The notes: generated by a model from the letters alone, not told the origin. Numbered from the stretch's first letter, positions 33,692 to 43,438 are shown. The stretch: 64,000 bases of DNA from Gammaproteobacteria bacterium 50_400_T64 (GCA_002162755.1 MAAS01000013.1:149331-213330), one strand, 5' to 3'. A program made the numbers and translations.

Positions 33692-36600
33692 ATGGCTATG
33701 AAAATGAAAATTCAGAAAAACCTTCATAAGGTGCTATCACGTACATCAATAGCTCTTCTGGTCGCGCCACTGACCTTACTTGAGGCCGCACCACTGTCCT
33801 TAGGGACGACTCCCTTATTTCTGGGCACAGGTGTTGATTCTAATATTATACTAACGTTTGACGATTCCGGCTCCATGCACTGGGAGCATATGCCCAGTGG
33901 GATTGGGGAAGCTTATGTGTACCCCCGTGTGGCCGGTGTTTACGGCGCCGGCGATTATAATAACCGGGTGCCGGAGTTTAGTGCTACGTTTGCTTATTCT
34001 GTGCGCAACCGTAGCCCCGACATTAATCTGGTTTATTACAATCCCGCTGTGACATATGTTCCGTGGGCCGGCGCTGTTGGCTCGATGGGGGATGCGGCAA
34101 TAAACTGTGCGCCACACAATGCTTTTAACCCGGGGCTTGGCTGCCGGAATTTAACAGCCAACAACACGGAAATAGCGAATTGGCGTATCGCTAATTGGTC
34201 CTTTGTTAATGCTAGTAGGACTTTCTGGCCTGCGGTTTATTATCGCTATAACGGAGGGGGCGACTGGAATGCCGCTAATTACACACAGACGCTGATACAG
34301 CCGGGGTCCGCAAGTTATGCGGGAGGCCCCAATCGCACCGACTGTGGTGCGACCCCCGCAACATGTTCTTACGCTCAGGAGATTCAAAACTTTGCCAACT
34401 GGTACACCTATTATCGCTCGCGTGCATTAACGGCCCGCGCAGGTATTGGCAGAGCCTTTGCGAACCAAAGCACCAATGTTCGCGTTGGTTTTGCAACGAT
34501 CAATACGGGTGCTGGGACTATTGATGGTGCCGCGAGTGGTGGGGCTCTAGTACGCGGTGTTCGTGCCTTTTCGGGTGCGGGTCGAGCAACTTTTTACAAC
34601 GACCTGTACGGTCAAATTCTACCCCCTGCGGGTACCCCTTTGCGCAGGGCTTTGAGAAATGTAGGGGCATATTATGAGCGCACCGATAATTCTGGCCCCT
34701 GGAGTGAAGACCCTGGTGGCAGCAGTGGCGCTAGTCACCTAGAGTGCCGGCAAAGCTTTAATATCTTAATGACGGATGGTTATTGGAATGGTGGTAACCC
34801 CGGTGCTGGCAATGTGGACGGCACGGCTGGGTTGGCGATAACCGGCCCCAATAACCCCAGTTTTACTTACACACCGACAGCACCTTACAGTGATGCCATT
34901 GGTGACACGCTGGCTGATAGCGCCATGGATTACTGGGTGCGTGATTTGCGGCCAACCTTGCCAAATAGAGTGCCTACAAACGCTGTTGATGATGCCTTTT
35001 GGCAACATATGGTGACCTTTACTGTTGGCCTGGGTGTTGGTGGTACGCTGGATCCCGTTACCAGTCTTCCTGGTCTCCAGAGTGGTGCGACAACCTGGCC
35101 AGATCCGACCCCGAGCGGGAACTCTCTAGAAAAGATCGATGATTTGTGGCACGCGGGCCTTAATAGCCGTGGAGGTTTTTTTAGCGCAGCTGATCCAAAT
35201 AGATTTGCGACAGCTCTGGGTGCCATCCTTGCGGATATTTCAAGTAGAAATAAGTCATCATCCGCTACTGTCGCCGTTAACAGTGGTTCTGTTAGTTCGG
35301 ATAGTTTGATTTTTCAGAGTCGCTTTGACAGTAAAAATTGGCTGGGGCAACTCTCTGCTTACCGGGTTAATCCTGACGGATCATTTGGTTCAGAGGAGTG
35401 GGAGGCATCGTCGTTAATGCCTGCTCCTGGGGCGCGTGTCATCATTACGCATGACGGCGTTAACCCGCAACCCTTTCAATGGGCCAATTTGTCCTCAGCC
35501 CAGCAAACAACGCTCGTGGCAACCCAGGTCGTTGATTATATCCGGGGAGAGACCGGGTTCGAACAAAGGACGATTAGTTTTGCTAACCAGACTGTACTAA
35601 GCGGCCTTGGGCTTTCTGCTGTTGGCTTTCGGGATCGAGTGGATGACCTTGGCAATAGCCGGGTACTTGGCGATTTTGTGCATTCTGCGCCGGCTCATGT
35701 GGGCGGCGCTAATTACCGCTACCCTGATGCTTTGGAGGCTTCCGCTTACTCCGGTTTTCTTGCTAGTCAGCGCTTGCTCAATGCTGGGCAGGGTCGTCGT
35801 CCTGTTGTTTACGTTGGTGGTAATGACGGTATGCTGCACGCTTTTGATGCTCGTGATAGCGCCAGCGGTGGGGGCGCTGAGCTATTCGCCTATGTGCCGA
35901 GCAGCATTTTCGATAAGCTCTTGAACCATACAGACCCACAGGGCAATCACGAGTTTACGGTAGATGGCTCACCAGCGGTTGCAGACGCTTTTATTGGCGG
36001 TAGCTGGAAAACGGTGTTGGTCGGCAGTTTAGGTGCGGGAGGGCAAGGTTATTTTGCTATTGATGTGACAAACCCGGGTGCGTTTAGTTCTGAAAGTACA
36101 GCAAAAGCCAAGGTCTTGTGGGAGTTTACAGCGGCTGATAAGGACCCGGGTGCGGGTAACTCGAATTTTGATAGTGATCTAGGCTATACCTTTGGCAAGG
36201 CCGCCATTGTGCGCTTACACAATGGCCAGTGGGCGGCTGTTTTTGGCAATGGCTATAATAATACCTTTGATGATGAAGGTAATGGTGCGAGTAACGACAG
36301 TACTACGGGTAATGCCGTGCTTTATATTGTCGATTTACAGACCGGTCAGCTGATAAAGAAAATCGATACGGGTGAAGGCAGTCTTGCTGATTTGTCGGGT
36401 AATAGTTACCCCAATGGCCTTTCGCAACCGGCGCTCGTTGATATCGACGATGATAGTGTTATCGACTTTGCCTACGCAGGTGATTTACAAGGTAATCTGT
36501 GGAAGTTTGATCTGACCGGTGTTACGCCTGCGTCATGGGGTGTTGCAAACGCGGCGCCTCTCTATAAAGCTTGCTTGGGTGTGAGCTGTACGGGATCGAC

Positions 36601-37366
36601 TTTTCAGCCTATTACCAGCCAGCCCCGGATCAAGCATCATCCTAAATCGGGCTTGATGGTTTACTTCGGCACGGGTAAATATATTGAAACTGGTGACAAC
36701 ACCTCGGTGGGGCAAACCACGCAGACTGTTTATGGCATCTGGGACAAAAATGTTGGTACATTTACGGCATTTACGCGTTCTACTTTGCTCGAGCAAAGAG
36801 TCGTTGCGGAAATCACCTCTTCATTTACTAATAGTACGAATGGGGCGCTTAACACTGAAGAGGTGAGGGTGACTACAGACAACGCTATCGATTGGAGTCT
36901 ACATGATGGCTGGTACCTGGATTTGATCAAGCAGGACGGTGGTACTCCCAATAATTTGGGTGAACGCCAGATAAGCTCTGCCGTTTTGCGCGACGGGCGG
37001 ATTCTATTTAACACCTTGATTCCGGGAAGTGGTGATCCGTGCGAGGCGAGTGGCTCGAGCTGGTTCCTGGTACTCGATGTATTTTCCGGTGCGCGATTAC
37101 CGTTTGCGCCTATCGACTTTAGCGGAGAGGGTGAATTTGATGACAATGACTATGTGACCCACGATGGTGTTGCTATACCCGGTAGCGGAAGAAAGTCCAA
37201 AATTGGTATTTCTGGCACCCCCGCGATAGTTTCCACTGGGCCTGGGAAGGAGGCCGGATTATTTAGTGGTACTGGCGGGGTCAATGGTGACGTTCAAGAA
37301 AAGCTTGGCATAAATGGTAACGAACAATCACCAGGGAGACAGTCATGGCGACAATTAGGCAATTAG
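33692..37366 (+). CDS. pilY1: Type IV pilus tip adhesin PilY1
   Basis: A 1224-residue protein with an N-terminal signal-like hydrophobic stretch. A VWA-type region with the MIDAS pattern DDSGSM is at residues 57-62. The C-terminal beta-propeller (Neisseria PilC-like) carries VVYVGGNDGMLHAFDARD and a Ca-binding-like DIDDDSVIDFAYAGDLQGN with a following LWKF. PilY1 is a tip adhesin and mechanosensor that counters pilus retraction. The last residues GRQSWRQLGN and the stop codon lie in the first units of an 8-bp tandem repeat, so the C-terminus is partly encoded by the repeat. Confidence 0.95.
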   Translation: MAMKMKIQKNLHKVLSRTSIALLVAPLTLLEAAPLSLGTTPLFLGTGVDSNIILTFDDSGSMHWEHMPSGIGEAYVYPRVAGVYGAGDYNNRVPEFSATFAYSVRNRSPDINLVYYNPAVTYVPWAGAVGSMGDAAINCAPHNAFNPGLGCRNLTANNTEIANWRIANWSFVNASRTFWPAVYYRYNGGGDWNAANYTQTLIQPGSASYAGGPNRTDCGATPATCSYAQEIQNFANWYTYYRSRALTARAGIGRAFANQSTNVRVGFATINTGAGTIDGAASGGALVRGVRAFSGAGRATFYNDLYGQILPPAGTPLRRALRNVGAYYERTDNSGPWSEDPGGSSGASHLECRQSFNILMTDGYWNGGNPGAGNVDGTAGLAITGPNNPSFTYTPTAPYSDAIGDTLADSAMDYWVRDLRPTLPNRVPTNAVDDAFWQHMVTFTVGLGVGGTLDPVTSLPGLQSGATTWPDPTPSGNSLEKIDDLWHAGLNSRGGFFSAADPNRFATALGAILADISSRNKSSSATVAVNSGSVSSDSLIFQSRFDSKNWLGQLSAYRVNPDGSFGSEEWEASSLMPAPGARVIITHDGVNPQPFQWANLSSAQQTTLVATQVVDYIRGETGFEQRTISFANQTVLSGLGLSAVGFRDRVDDLGNSRVLGDFVHSAPAHVGGANYRYPDALEASAYSGFLASQRLLNAGQGRRPVVYVGGNDGMLHAFDARDSASGGGAELFAYVPSSIFDKLLNHTDPQGNHEFTVDGSPAVADAFIGGSWKTVLVGSLGAGGQGYFAIDVTNPGAFSSESTAKAKVLWEFTAADKDPGAGNSNFDSDLGYTFGKAAIVRLHNGQWAAVFGNGYNNTFDDEGNGASNDSTTGNAVLYIVDLQTGQLIKKIDTGEGSLADLSGNSYPNGLSQPALVDIDDDSVIDFAYAGDLQGNLWKFDLTGVTPASWGVANAAPLYKACLGVSCTGSTFQPITSQPRIKHHPKSGLMVYFGTGKYIETGDNTSVGQTTQTVYGIWDKNVGTFTAFTRSTLLEQRVVAEITSSFTNSTNGALNTEEVRVTTDNAIDWSLHDGWYLDLIKQDGGTPNNLGERQISSAVLRDGRILFNTLIPGSGDPCEASGSSWFLVLDVFSGARLPFAPIDFSGEGEFDDNDYVTHDGVAIPGSGRKSKIGISGTPAIVSTGPGKEAGLFSGTGGVNGDVQEKLGINGNEQSPGRQSWRQLGN

Positions 37367-37431
37367 GCAATTAGGCAATTAGGCAATTAGGCAATTAGGC
37401 AATTAGGCAATTAGGCAATTAGGCAATTAGG
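37352..37431 (+). repeat. Ten perfect copies of an 8-bp tandem repeat at the end of pilY1
   Basis: The unit is CAATTAGG; ten exact copies occupy 37352-37431, followed by a degenerate copy (CAAAGAGG) that provides the ribosome-binding site of the next gene. The pilY1 stop codon (TAG at 37364-37366) falls inside the second copy, so the rest of the array is untranslated or read between genes. Length variation by slippage would change the distance from pilY1 to the next gene, not the PilY1 sequence. Long octanucleotide arrays are rare outside slippage-prone loci. Confidence 0.95.
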
Positions 37432-37446
37432 CAAAGAGGCTGACCA

Positions 37447-37761
37447 ATGGAAAAATTAATATCTTGGCTATTTATTGGCTTACTGACAGTGGGCTTTTCC
37501 TCGAGTGCGCTCTGTGCTGAGCGAGACTATGCGGTGACAGGCGTAGTAAGTAGTGTTGATCGAGAGTTTTCGAAGATCAGTGTTGATGATAAATCGTATC
37601 GCCTGGCGAGGGACGTTTCCGTCCATGACATGCGTTTGAGAGAGGTTCCTCCCACTATTAAAGATATTAGAACAGGTGATAATGTGGGCCTGGTTTTTGT
37701 GGGCTCGTCAAAGAAATCGAGAGTTAAAGAGGTTTGGTTTACCGATAGGGTTTGGCGATGA
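37447..37761 (+). CDS. PilY2-like small secreted protein (by position)
   Basis: A 104-residue protein starting with a signal-like MEKLISWLFIGLLTVGFSSS (cut near ALCA), then a small basic beta-rich domain that ends KKSRVKEVWFTDRVWR. I do not recognise the family by sequence. In Pseudomonas a small gene, pilY2, sits between pilY1 and pilE, and this gene occupies that place. The preceding repeat array ends in a good ribosome-binding site (AAAGAGG) about 8 bases before its ATG. Its stop overlaps the pilE start by four bases. Confidence 0.6.
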   Translation: MEKLISWLFIGLLTVGFSSSALCAERDYAVTGVVSSVDREFSKISVDDKSYRLARDVSVHDMRLREVPPTIKDIRTGDNVGLVFVGSSKKSRVKEVWFTDRVWR

Positions 37762-38174
37762 ACCGAGGTAGGGTTAAAGCCCGGGGTTTTACTTTAATTG
37801 AGCTGATGATTGTTGTTGCCATTATCGCGATCACGGCTGCGATTGCATTGCCTAGCTATCAAAACCAAATTGAAAAAACCCGTAGAGGTGTGGCAAAAGC
37901 AGATTTGATTGAGTTGACGAGTTTCATGCAGCGGTTTTACACCGAAAATAATCGCTTTGATCAGGATCGTGCGGGGAATGCGGTGGCACTGCCCTTTAGC
38001 GAATCTCCTACCGACGGCGCAACTAAATTTTATGATTTGACAGTAGTTACCGCGCAGAGCACGTATACACTTACCGCTGCACCGAAAGGAGCTCAGTCAG
38101 GTGATTCCTGTGCCACGTTGACTGTGGCGCACACAGGTGCAAAAACCCATAGTAGCGGAAGTAATTGTTGGTAA
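37758..38174 (+). CDS. pilE: Type IV pilin-like protein PilE
   Basis: A 138-residue pilin with prepilin signal RVKARG|FTLIELMIVVAII (Gly10 cleavage, Glu+5), helix KTRRGVAKADLIEL and a short C-terminal domain with a Cys pair (GDSCATLTV near residue 115 and SNCW at the end) that probably forms the D-loop disulfide. The start is the ATG at 37758, in the ATGA overlap with the preceding gene; a TTG two codons earlier is less likely. It is the last gene of the minor-pilin operon. Confidence 0.92.
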   Translation: MNRGRVKARGFTLIELMIVVAIIAITAAIALPSYQNQIEKTRRGVAKADLIELTSFMQRFYTENNRFDQDRAGNAVALPFSESPTDGATKFYDLTVVTAQSTYTLTAAPKGAQSGDSCATLTVAHTGAKTHSSGSNCW

Positions 38175-38209
38175 TATTATATTTTGAATTAGAGGCCTAG
38201 TGTCTAGCT

Positions 38210-38255
38210 CCGGCTGTCAGTTCTATTGGTAGAGCTCGTTAGAAATGACAGCCGG
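38210..38255. terminator. Inverted repeat between convergent pilE and dsbA
   Basis: CCGGCTGTCA (38210-38219) is exactly repeated inverted as TGACAGCCGG (38246-38255), with a 26-base loop. It lies in the 101-base gap between two convergent genes, where a bidirectional terminator would be expected. The loop is long and there is no T-run, so it may be a different folding element. Confidence 0.4.
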
Positions 38256-38275
38256 GGCATTTAACTCTTACAACA

Positions 38276-38932
38276 TTATTGGGCGTAGGCTTTAGTTCTT
38301 TCAACTTCAATTAAGTAGTCAGCAACTTTTAGCATTCCCCCGTGACTGCCAGCCATTTCGGCATTTATACGATACTTCCCGTTAACCACCATCTCTGGTG
38401 TACCCCTGACATTGTAGCTGCGCTGGCGAGCATCAGCTTGTTTGGTGGCGCTGACCACGCCGAAGGAATCGAAGGTTTTATTAAATTTATCGAGATCGAC
38501 ACCTTGAGCAACAAAGATTTCAGCGATGGCTTTTTTGTTAGCTAGCTTGTTTCTCTTCAAGTTCATGGCTTCAAAGATTGCCTGGTGCACAGGGTCTAAG
38601 ACTTTGAGCGCCTTGGCGGTGTAGTAAGCGCGGGCGTGTAACTCCATGCTTTTATGCCAAATGGCGGGGCTGTGTACAAAGTTAACATCTTCGGGTAGTT
38701 GGCTGGCCCAGGTGCTGGCCATGGGTTCAAAACTAAAGCAGTGGCTGCAGCCATACCAGAAGACTTCTGCTACTTCGATGCGCTTGGGGTCGCTCGTGCG
38801 AACTGGTGTCTTGAGAATTTCATAGTGAGTGCCAGCCTGGTACTGCTCGCCTTGGGCGGTAGCTGTGCTTATATTGAATGCCAGGGGCAGAAGTAGGCAG
38901 AGCATGGCTAAATGTTTGAGTCGATGGATCAT
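38276..38932 (-). CDS. dsbA: Thiol:disulfide interchange protein DsbA
   Basis: DsbA introduces disulfide bonds into periplasmic proteins. From the ATG at 38932 (MIHRLKHLAMLCLLLPLAF) it has a signal peptide cut near ATAQ. The thioredoxin-like active site is FWYGCSHCFSFEP, with the cis-Pro loop in VRGTPEMVVNGKY. The 218-residue size is normal. Pilin disulfides in the convergent operon are a natural substrate class. The dsbA-cytochrome c4-engB-polA order is as in Pseudomonas. Confidence 0.96.
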   Translation of the reverse strand: MIHRLKHLAMLCLLLPLAFNISTATAQGEQYQAGTHYEILKTPVRTSDPKRIEVAEVFWYGCSHCFSFEPMASTWASQLPEDVNFVHSPAIWHKSMELHARAYYTAKALKVLDPVHQAIFEAMNLKRNKLANKKAIAEIFVAQGVDLDKFNKTFDSFGVVSATKQADARQRSYNVRGTPEMVVNGKYRINAEMAGSHGGMLKVADYLIEVERTKAYAQ

Positions 38933-39059
38933 GGTGTTAGTTCTCTGTGATGTGATTTCTAGAATAATAGACACTGTCTATTATTCAGGTTCCCACTCAG
39001 TGTGCAAGAAATAGAAGTATTAGTCTGAATTGATATGAATTAGCAATAATGCGGGAAAT

Positions 39060-39087
39060 AAAAAAGGCGACCGAAGTCGCCTTTTTT
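39060..39087 (-). terminator. Strong intrinsic terminator after the cytochrome c4 gene
   Basis: A 12-bp perfect stem, AAAAAAGGCGAC against GTCGCCTTTTTT, with a CGAA loop, lies 20 bases after the cytochrome gene on the minus strand. T-runs on both sides make it efficient in either direction. It also separates cytochrome c4 from dsbA. Confidence 0.9.
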
Positions 39088-39107
39088 ATTTCGTTGGCCT
39101 GATTTTA

Positions 39108-39755
39108 TTAATGAAGGCCGGCGATGTAGTTAGCGACAGCGACGATTTCCTGTTCGCTCATGTGAGCAGAGACACCGCGCATTACGTTGCCTGTGTCATT
39201 TTTACGCCCAGCGGGATCTTCGGCATCGTGAGCGGCGGTGCGGAAGGCGCGTAATTGGCTGGCGATGTATTCGGCAGATTGCCCACCAATTGCGGGGTAG
39301 CCTGCAGGGCTATTGCCGTTGCCAGCGGGTGAGTGGCAGCCAGTACAAGCGGGAACACCCGTTTCGAGATTGCCAGCACGGTAAAGGTTCTCACCGCGCT
39401 CGAGGGTTTTGGCATTGTCGACAGAGCCGTCCAAGGTACGGGTCTGCGCATTATAGTGGGCAGCGATGTCGGCAATATCTTGCTCAGATAGGGCGTTGAG
39501 CATTCCCGTCATGGCAACAACTGTGCGTTCGCCACTTTTGATATCGTTTATTTGCTTGTTGAGGTACTTCTCGCCCAGGCCTGCTAATTTGGGGAATTTG
39601 CCCATTCCCGGGTAGCTGTTGCCGTCAGCGCCGTGGCAGCCTGCGCAGGCTGCTGCTTTACCCTTGCCTGCAGCGGCATCGCCTTGTGCGAAGGCGGCTT
39701 GAGTTAAGGAAAAAGAGGCTGTGACTAGTATCAGTGCTTGCAAGCATATTTTCAT
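39108..39755 (-). CDS. Cytochrome c4 (dihaem)
   Basis: A 215-residue periplasmic dihaem cytochrome. The signal peptide MKICLQALILVTASFSLTQA is cut near AFA. Two CxxCH haem sites are present: CAGCHGADGNSY and CTGCHSPAGNGNS, each with a later axial Met (for example VAMTGMLNALSEQD and NVMRGVSAHMSEQE). It should carry electrons to terminal oxidases. The start at 39755 is chosen because the signal peptide begins there. It is divergent from engB. Confidence 0.95.
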   Translation of the reverse strand: MKICLQALILVTASFSLTQAAFAQGDAAAGKGKAAACAGCHGADGNSYPGMGKFPKLAGLGEKYLNKQINDIKSGERTVVAMTGMLNALSEQDIADIAAHYNAQTRTLDGSVDNAKTLERGENLYRAGNLETGVPACTGCHSPAGNGNSPAGYPAIGGQSAEYIASQLRAFRTAAHDAEDPAGRKNDTGNVMRGVSAHMSEQEIVAVANYIAGLH

Positions 39756-39865
39756 CTGATATTCCGTTTGCAGGTGGGTGGCAGGGGATGGCAATAGCGC
39801 CGTTAACTTAGCGCGGCATTATATACCAACCTACAGTCTAAAATTAAGCGTTATACTGCACGGCT

Positions 39866-40489
39866 ATGAGTACTCAATTGAGCTTTACCCAGGCGGCCTT
39901 TTTACAAAGTGCCCCGACCTTAAGAGAATGCCCCGAAGATACTGGTGCAGAAGTCGCTTTTGCGGGCCGTTCTAATGCTGGCAAGTCCAGCGCCATCAAT
40001 ACCCTGACTCGTCAGGGCAAGTTGGCGCGCACCAGTAAAACACCGGGCCGCACCCAGTTGATTAACCTGTTTTCACTAACAGAAGATAAACGGTTGGTGG
40101 ATTTACCCGGTTATGGTTTCGCGAAAGTGCCGAAGGCGATGAAAGCACGCTGGGATAAAAACCTGGCGGAATACCTGCAAGGCCGCCAGTCCCTGAAAGG
40201 GCTAATTTTATTGATGGATATCCGCCACCCCCTGCGGGACTACGACTGGCAGATGATTGCCTGGTCGGCAGATTGCGGCATGCCAGTGCATGTGCTGTTG
40301 ACCAAGGCCGATAAGCTGAAAAAAGGCCCGGCAAAGAGTACTTTGTTACAGGTGCGTAAGGTATTGGAAGAGGAAGGCCTGGATGAAATTGCTTCAGTGC
40401 AAATGTTTTCGGCCCTTAAGCGCAGTGGCATTGAAGAGTTAGAAGGCGTTTTACGTTCGTGGCTAGCTGAGCCATTGCTTGAGTCATAG
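39866..40489 (+). CDS. engB: Ribosome-assembly GTPase EngB (YsxC/YihA)
   Basis: EngB assists 50S ribosomal subunit assembly. The 207-residue protein has G1 [15 protein letters not shown]2 around KTPGRTQ, G3 DLPGYG and G4 LLTKADKL; G5 is SALKRSG. It is convergent with polA across an intergenic region holding a candidate small RNA, as in enterobacteria and Pseudomonas. Confidence 0.97.
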   Translation: MSTQLSFTQAAFLQSAPTLRECPEDTGAEVAFAGRSNAGKSSAINTLTRQGKLARTSKTPGRTQLINLFSLTEDKRLVDLPGYGFAKVPKAMKARWDKNLAEYLQGRQSLKGLILLMDIRHPLRDYDWQMIAWSADCGMPVHVLLTKADKLKKGPAKSTLLQVRKVLEEEGLDEIASVQMFSALKRSGIEELEGVLRSWLAEPLLES

Positions 40490-40529
40490 TTATCTTTTGG
40501 CGCATTAGCTGGGGGATAAAAAAGCGGGC

Positions 40530-40556
40530 AAAAAAAACCGGCGCAGAGCGCCGGTT
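40530..40556 (-). terminator. Intrinsic terminator of the small RNA
   Basis: On the minus strand AACCGGCGC (stem 40548-40556) pairs with GCGCCGGTT (40536-40544) around a 3-base loop, followed by a run of eight Ts (40530-40537). It is a textbook Rho-independent terminator reading in the polA direction; in the engB direction no T-run follows. Confidence 0.88.
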
Positions 40557-40629
40557 GAAGTGTGCGGATGGAAATACCTAGAGGGGGAGGTTTCCATCCG
40601 TGATTAAAGCCTGGGGCTTATCACTTGCA
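40530..40629 (-). ncRNA. Candidate Spot 42/ErsA-like small RNA downstream of polA
   Basis: On the minus strand a transcript of about 100 bases is predicted, from near 40629 to a U-run at 40530. It has three hairpins: one at 40601-40623; one with stem CGGATGGAAA/TTTCCATCCG (40565-40600) and a C-rich loop CCTCCCCCTC; and the terminal GC-rich hairpin. The C-rich loop is complementary to Shine-Dalgarno-type sequences, so it could block translation of target mRNAs. The gene lies between polA and engB, the place of spf (Spot 42) in E. coli and ersA in Pseudomonas. The start position is approximate. Confidence 0.72.
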
Positions 40630-40634
40630 AATAA

Positions 40635-40661
40635 TAAGACCGAGGTGTGGCGGTAAAGTTC
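40635..40661 (-). promoter_or_regulatory. Sigma-E/AlgU-like promoter for the small RNA
   Basis: Reading the minus strand, GAACTT (40661-40656) is followed after exactly 16 bases by TCTTA (40639-40635). The envelope-stress sigma factor consensus is GAACTT-N16-TCtgA. The match at the -35 box is exact; the -10 box is close. It lies at the right place to start the predicted transcript near 40629. Confidence 0.6.
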
Positions 40662-40684
40662 ACAAGTAAAAGAAATAATCCATT

Positions 40685-43438
40685 TTAATGTGCCTCATCC
40701 CAGTTTTGTCCACTGCCAATATCGACGATCAGAGGTATGTCCAGGGTGGCTGCTTCTTCCATGTGTTGTTTCAGCCCCGCAGTAATCTCCTTCAGTTCGC
40801 TATTCGGTACTTCCAGTACTAATTCGTCGTGTACCTGCATAATGATTTTGGCACCGGTGTTATCACCTTTTTCTTGTAGCCATTGATCGACGGCAATCAT
40901 CGCTTTTTTGATGATGTCGGCAGCTGTTCCCTGCATTGGGGCATTGATTGCTGTGCGCTCTGCCGCCTGGCGTTGCATACCGTTGCGGGCATTGATTTGT
41001 GGCAGGTAGAGGCGACGACCAAACAAGGTTTCGACATAACCCTTCTCGGCAGCGCTTGATTTGATGGTTTCCATATAGACTTTCACGCCGGGGTAACGCT
41101 CGAAATACAGATCGATGTATTCCTGGGCCTGATTGCGACCAATATTCAACTGTCGCCCAAGGCCGAAAGCTGACATGCCGTAGATCAAACCAAAGTTAAT
41201 AGCCTTAGCATTGCGCCGCTGATCACTGGTGACATCGTCGAGTTCAACGCCAAACACTTCGGCAGCCGTAGCCTGGTGCACATCGAGGCCGTGGGCGAAA
41301 GCATCCAGCAAGCCCTTGTCACCGGAGAGGTGAGCCATAATCCGCAGTTCAATTTGCGAGTAATCCGCTGCCAGTAGCGTGTAGCCTGCAGGGGCGATAA
41401 AGGCCTGACGAATGCGTCGGCCCTCTTCACTGCGCACGGGAATGTTTTGCAGGTTGGGGTCAGAGGATGAAAGCCGCCCCGTCGCGGTTACTGCCTGGTG
41501 ATAAGAGGTGTGAATGCGCCCGGTATCGGGGTCCATCATGGTTGGCAGTTTATCGGTGTAGGTCGACTTTAATTTACTGAGACTGCGGTGCTCGAGAATG
41601 ATCTTCGGCAGAGGGTAGTCGAGGGCAAGTTCAGCCAGTACGGCTTCCGCCGTTGACGGTGCGCCCTTGGGTGTTTTCTTGACCACCGGTAAGCCCAGTT
41701 CGGTAAAAAGAATTTCGCCCAACTGCTTTGGCGATGCCAGATTAAAGGCTTTACCTGCAGTTTCATGGGCCTGCAGTTCTAGCTCATCGATACGCTTACC
41801 CAGTTGTTGGCTTTGCTCGTTCAGCTTGTAGGCGTCGATGAGCGCCCCATTGCACTCGATACGAGAGAGCACGGGAACCAGAGGGATTTCAATGTCAGTG
41901 AGCACATTCGCCAAACTTTCTTCGTCGCTCAGCCGTGGCCATAAATTCTGATGCAGACGCAGGGTAATGTCAGCATCTTCGGCGGCATAGGGGCTGGCTT
42001 CTTCGATGGCGATTTGATTAAACGTGAGCTGGCCTTTGCCCTTGCCAGCGATATCCTCAAAGTGAATGGTGCTCTCGCCGAGATGCGTCAGGGCCAGGGT
42101 ATCCATATCGTGGCGCGAGCCGGTGGAATTGAGCACGTAGGATTCGAGCATGGTGTCAAAGGCGATGCCACGCAGGGTAATGTCGTAGCGGGCTAGCACG
42201 CTCATATCGTATTTCAGGTTTTGCCCGACCTTGGCGAGTTCGGGGTTTTCCAGTAGCGGTTTGAGTTGTGCCAGTACAGCGGCGCGGTCGAGCTGATCGG
42301 GTACGCCGAGATAGTCGTGGGCAAAGGGTAGATAAGCCGCTTCGTGGGGGCTAATGGCGAACGACACGCCGACTAGCTGAGCCTGCATATAATTCAGGCT
42401 GGTGGTCTCGGTATCGAAGGCGAAGAGTTCGGCTTGCTGCAAACGCTGTAGCCATTGGTCAAGATCGGCCTGGGTCAAAATGGTGCTGTAGTGAGTCTCT
42501 GCTTTGTTTTCCTGTACTGGGGCTGTGCCGCTGGCCTCGGCGTTTTGGCTATCGAGTAAATCCTCAACCCAGGTTTTAAATTCGGCTTCTTTAAACAAGG
42601 CGAGCAACTGATTCTGGTCTTCGGGGGTGTTGGCCAATTGATCGGCAGAAACGTCCAGTGGTACATCGAGCTTAATGGTCGCCAATAGCCGCGATAAATA
42701 ACCCTGCTCTTTATGCTCGGCGAGTTTTTCCGGCATTTTCTTGGCACCGCGAAACTCGAGACTGCGAACCTTTTCAAGATCGTTGTAAATCGCGTCCATA
42801 TCGCCCAGCCCCTGTAAAATGGCCAGCGCGGTTTTTTCACCGACGCCAGGAACACCGGGGATATTGTCGGCTTTATCGCCGACCAGGGCGAGATAATCGA
42901 TGATCAGCTCAGGTGGTACACCAAACTTTTCTTCGACACCTGCGGGGTCGAGCACCGTTGCCGTCATGGTGTTCACCAGGGTGATGTGCTCGTTCACCAG
43001 CTGGGCCATATCTTTGTCGCCGGTGGAAATAATTACCGGCAGGGCAAGCTCAGTCGCCTGTTGGGCGAGGGTGCCGATCACGTCGTCTGCTTCCACCCCC
43101 GGAATGATTAATAGCGGTAGGCCCATGGCGGCAACAATGTCGTGAATGGGCTGAATTTGCTCGCGCAATTCGTCGGGCATCGGTGGGCGGTGGGATTTGT
43201 ATTCTGCGTACAGTTCATCGCGAAAGGTTTTGCCCTTAGCGTCGAACACTACGGTGATGGGGCTGTCGGGGTAATCCTTCTGCAAGCGCCGTAGCATCGA
43301 AGTTACGCCTTTTACTGCGCCGGTCGATTGTCCCTTTGAATTGGTCAACGGCGGTAAGGCGTGAAAGGCGCGGTACAAATAGGATGAGCCGTCGACAAGG
43401 ACGAGAGGGGCTGAAGCGGGGGCGGTAGTAGTACTCAT
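40685..43438 (-). CDS. polA: DNA polymerase I
   Basis: The 917-residue protein has the full three-domain structure: N-terminal 5' nuclease (about 1-300; [18 protein letters not shown]), 3'-5' exonuclease with the DTETTSL motif near residue 350, and the polymerase domain. The polymerase motifs include [49 protein letters not shown] and [14 protein letters not shown]. It fills gaps in repair and removes RNA primers. Nothing in the catalytic motifs is missing. Confidence 0.98.
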   Translation of the reverse strand: MSTTTAPASAPLVLVDGSSYLYRAFHALPPLTNSKGQSTGAVKGVTSMLRRLQKDYPDSPITVVFDAKGKTFRDELYAEYKSHRPPMPDELREQIQPIHDIVAAMGLPLLIIPGVEADDVIGTLAQQATELALPVIISTGDKDMAQLVNEHITLVNTMTATVLDPAGVEEKFGVPPELIIDYLALVGDKADNIPGVPGVGEKTALAILQGLGDMDAIYNDLEKVRSLEFRGAKKMPEKLAEHKEQGYLSRLLATIKLDVPLDVSADQLANTPEDQNQLLALFKEAEFKTWVEDLLDSQNAEASGTAPVQENKAETHYSTILTQADLDQWLQRLQQAELFAFDTETTSLNYMQAQLVGVSFAISPHEAAYLPFAHDYLGVPDQLDRAAVLAQLKPLLENPELAKVGQNLKYDMSVLARYDITLRGIAFDTMLESYVLNSTGSRHDMDTLALTHLGESTIHFEDIAGKGKGQLTFNQIAIEEASPYAAEDADITLRLHQNLWPRLSDEESLANVLTDIEIPLVPVLSRIECNGALIDAYKLNEQSQQLGKRIDELELQAHETAGKAFNLASPKQLGEILFTELGLPVVKKTPKGAPSTAEAVLAELALDYPLPKIILEHRSLSKLKSTYTDKLPTMMDPDTGRIHTSYHQAVTATGRLSSSDPNLQNIPVRSEEGRRIRQAFIAPAGYTLLAADYSQIELRIMAHLSGDKGLLDAFAHGLDVHQATAAEVFGVELDDVTSDQRRNAKAINFGLIYGMSAFGLGRQLNIGRNQAQEYIDLYFERYPGVKVYMETIKSSAAEKGYVETLFGRRLYLPQINARNGMQRQAAERTAINAPMQGTAADIIKKAMIAVDQWLQEKGDNTGAKIIMQVHDELVLEVPNSELKEITAGLKQHMEEAATLDIPLIVDIGSGQNWDEAH

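Noticed and set aside
37352-37431. The CAATTAGG array as a CRISPR array
   Set aside because: There are no spacers and the unit is only 8 bp, so it is a simple tandem repeat.
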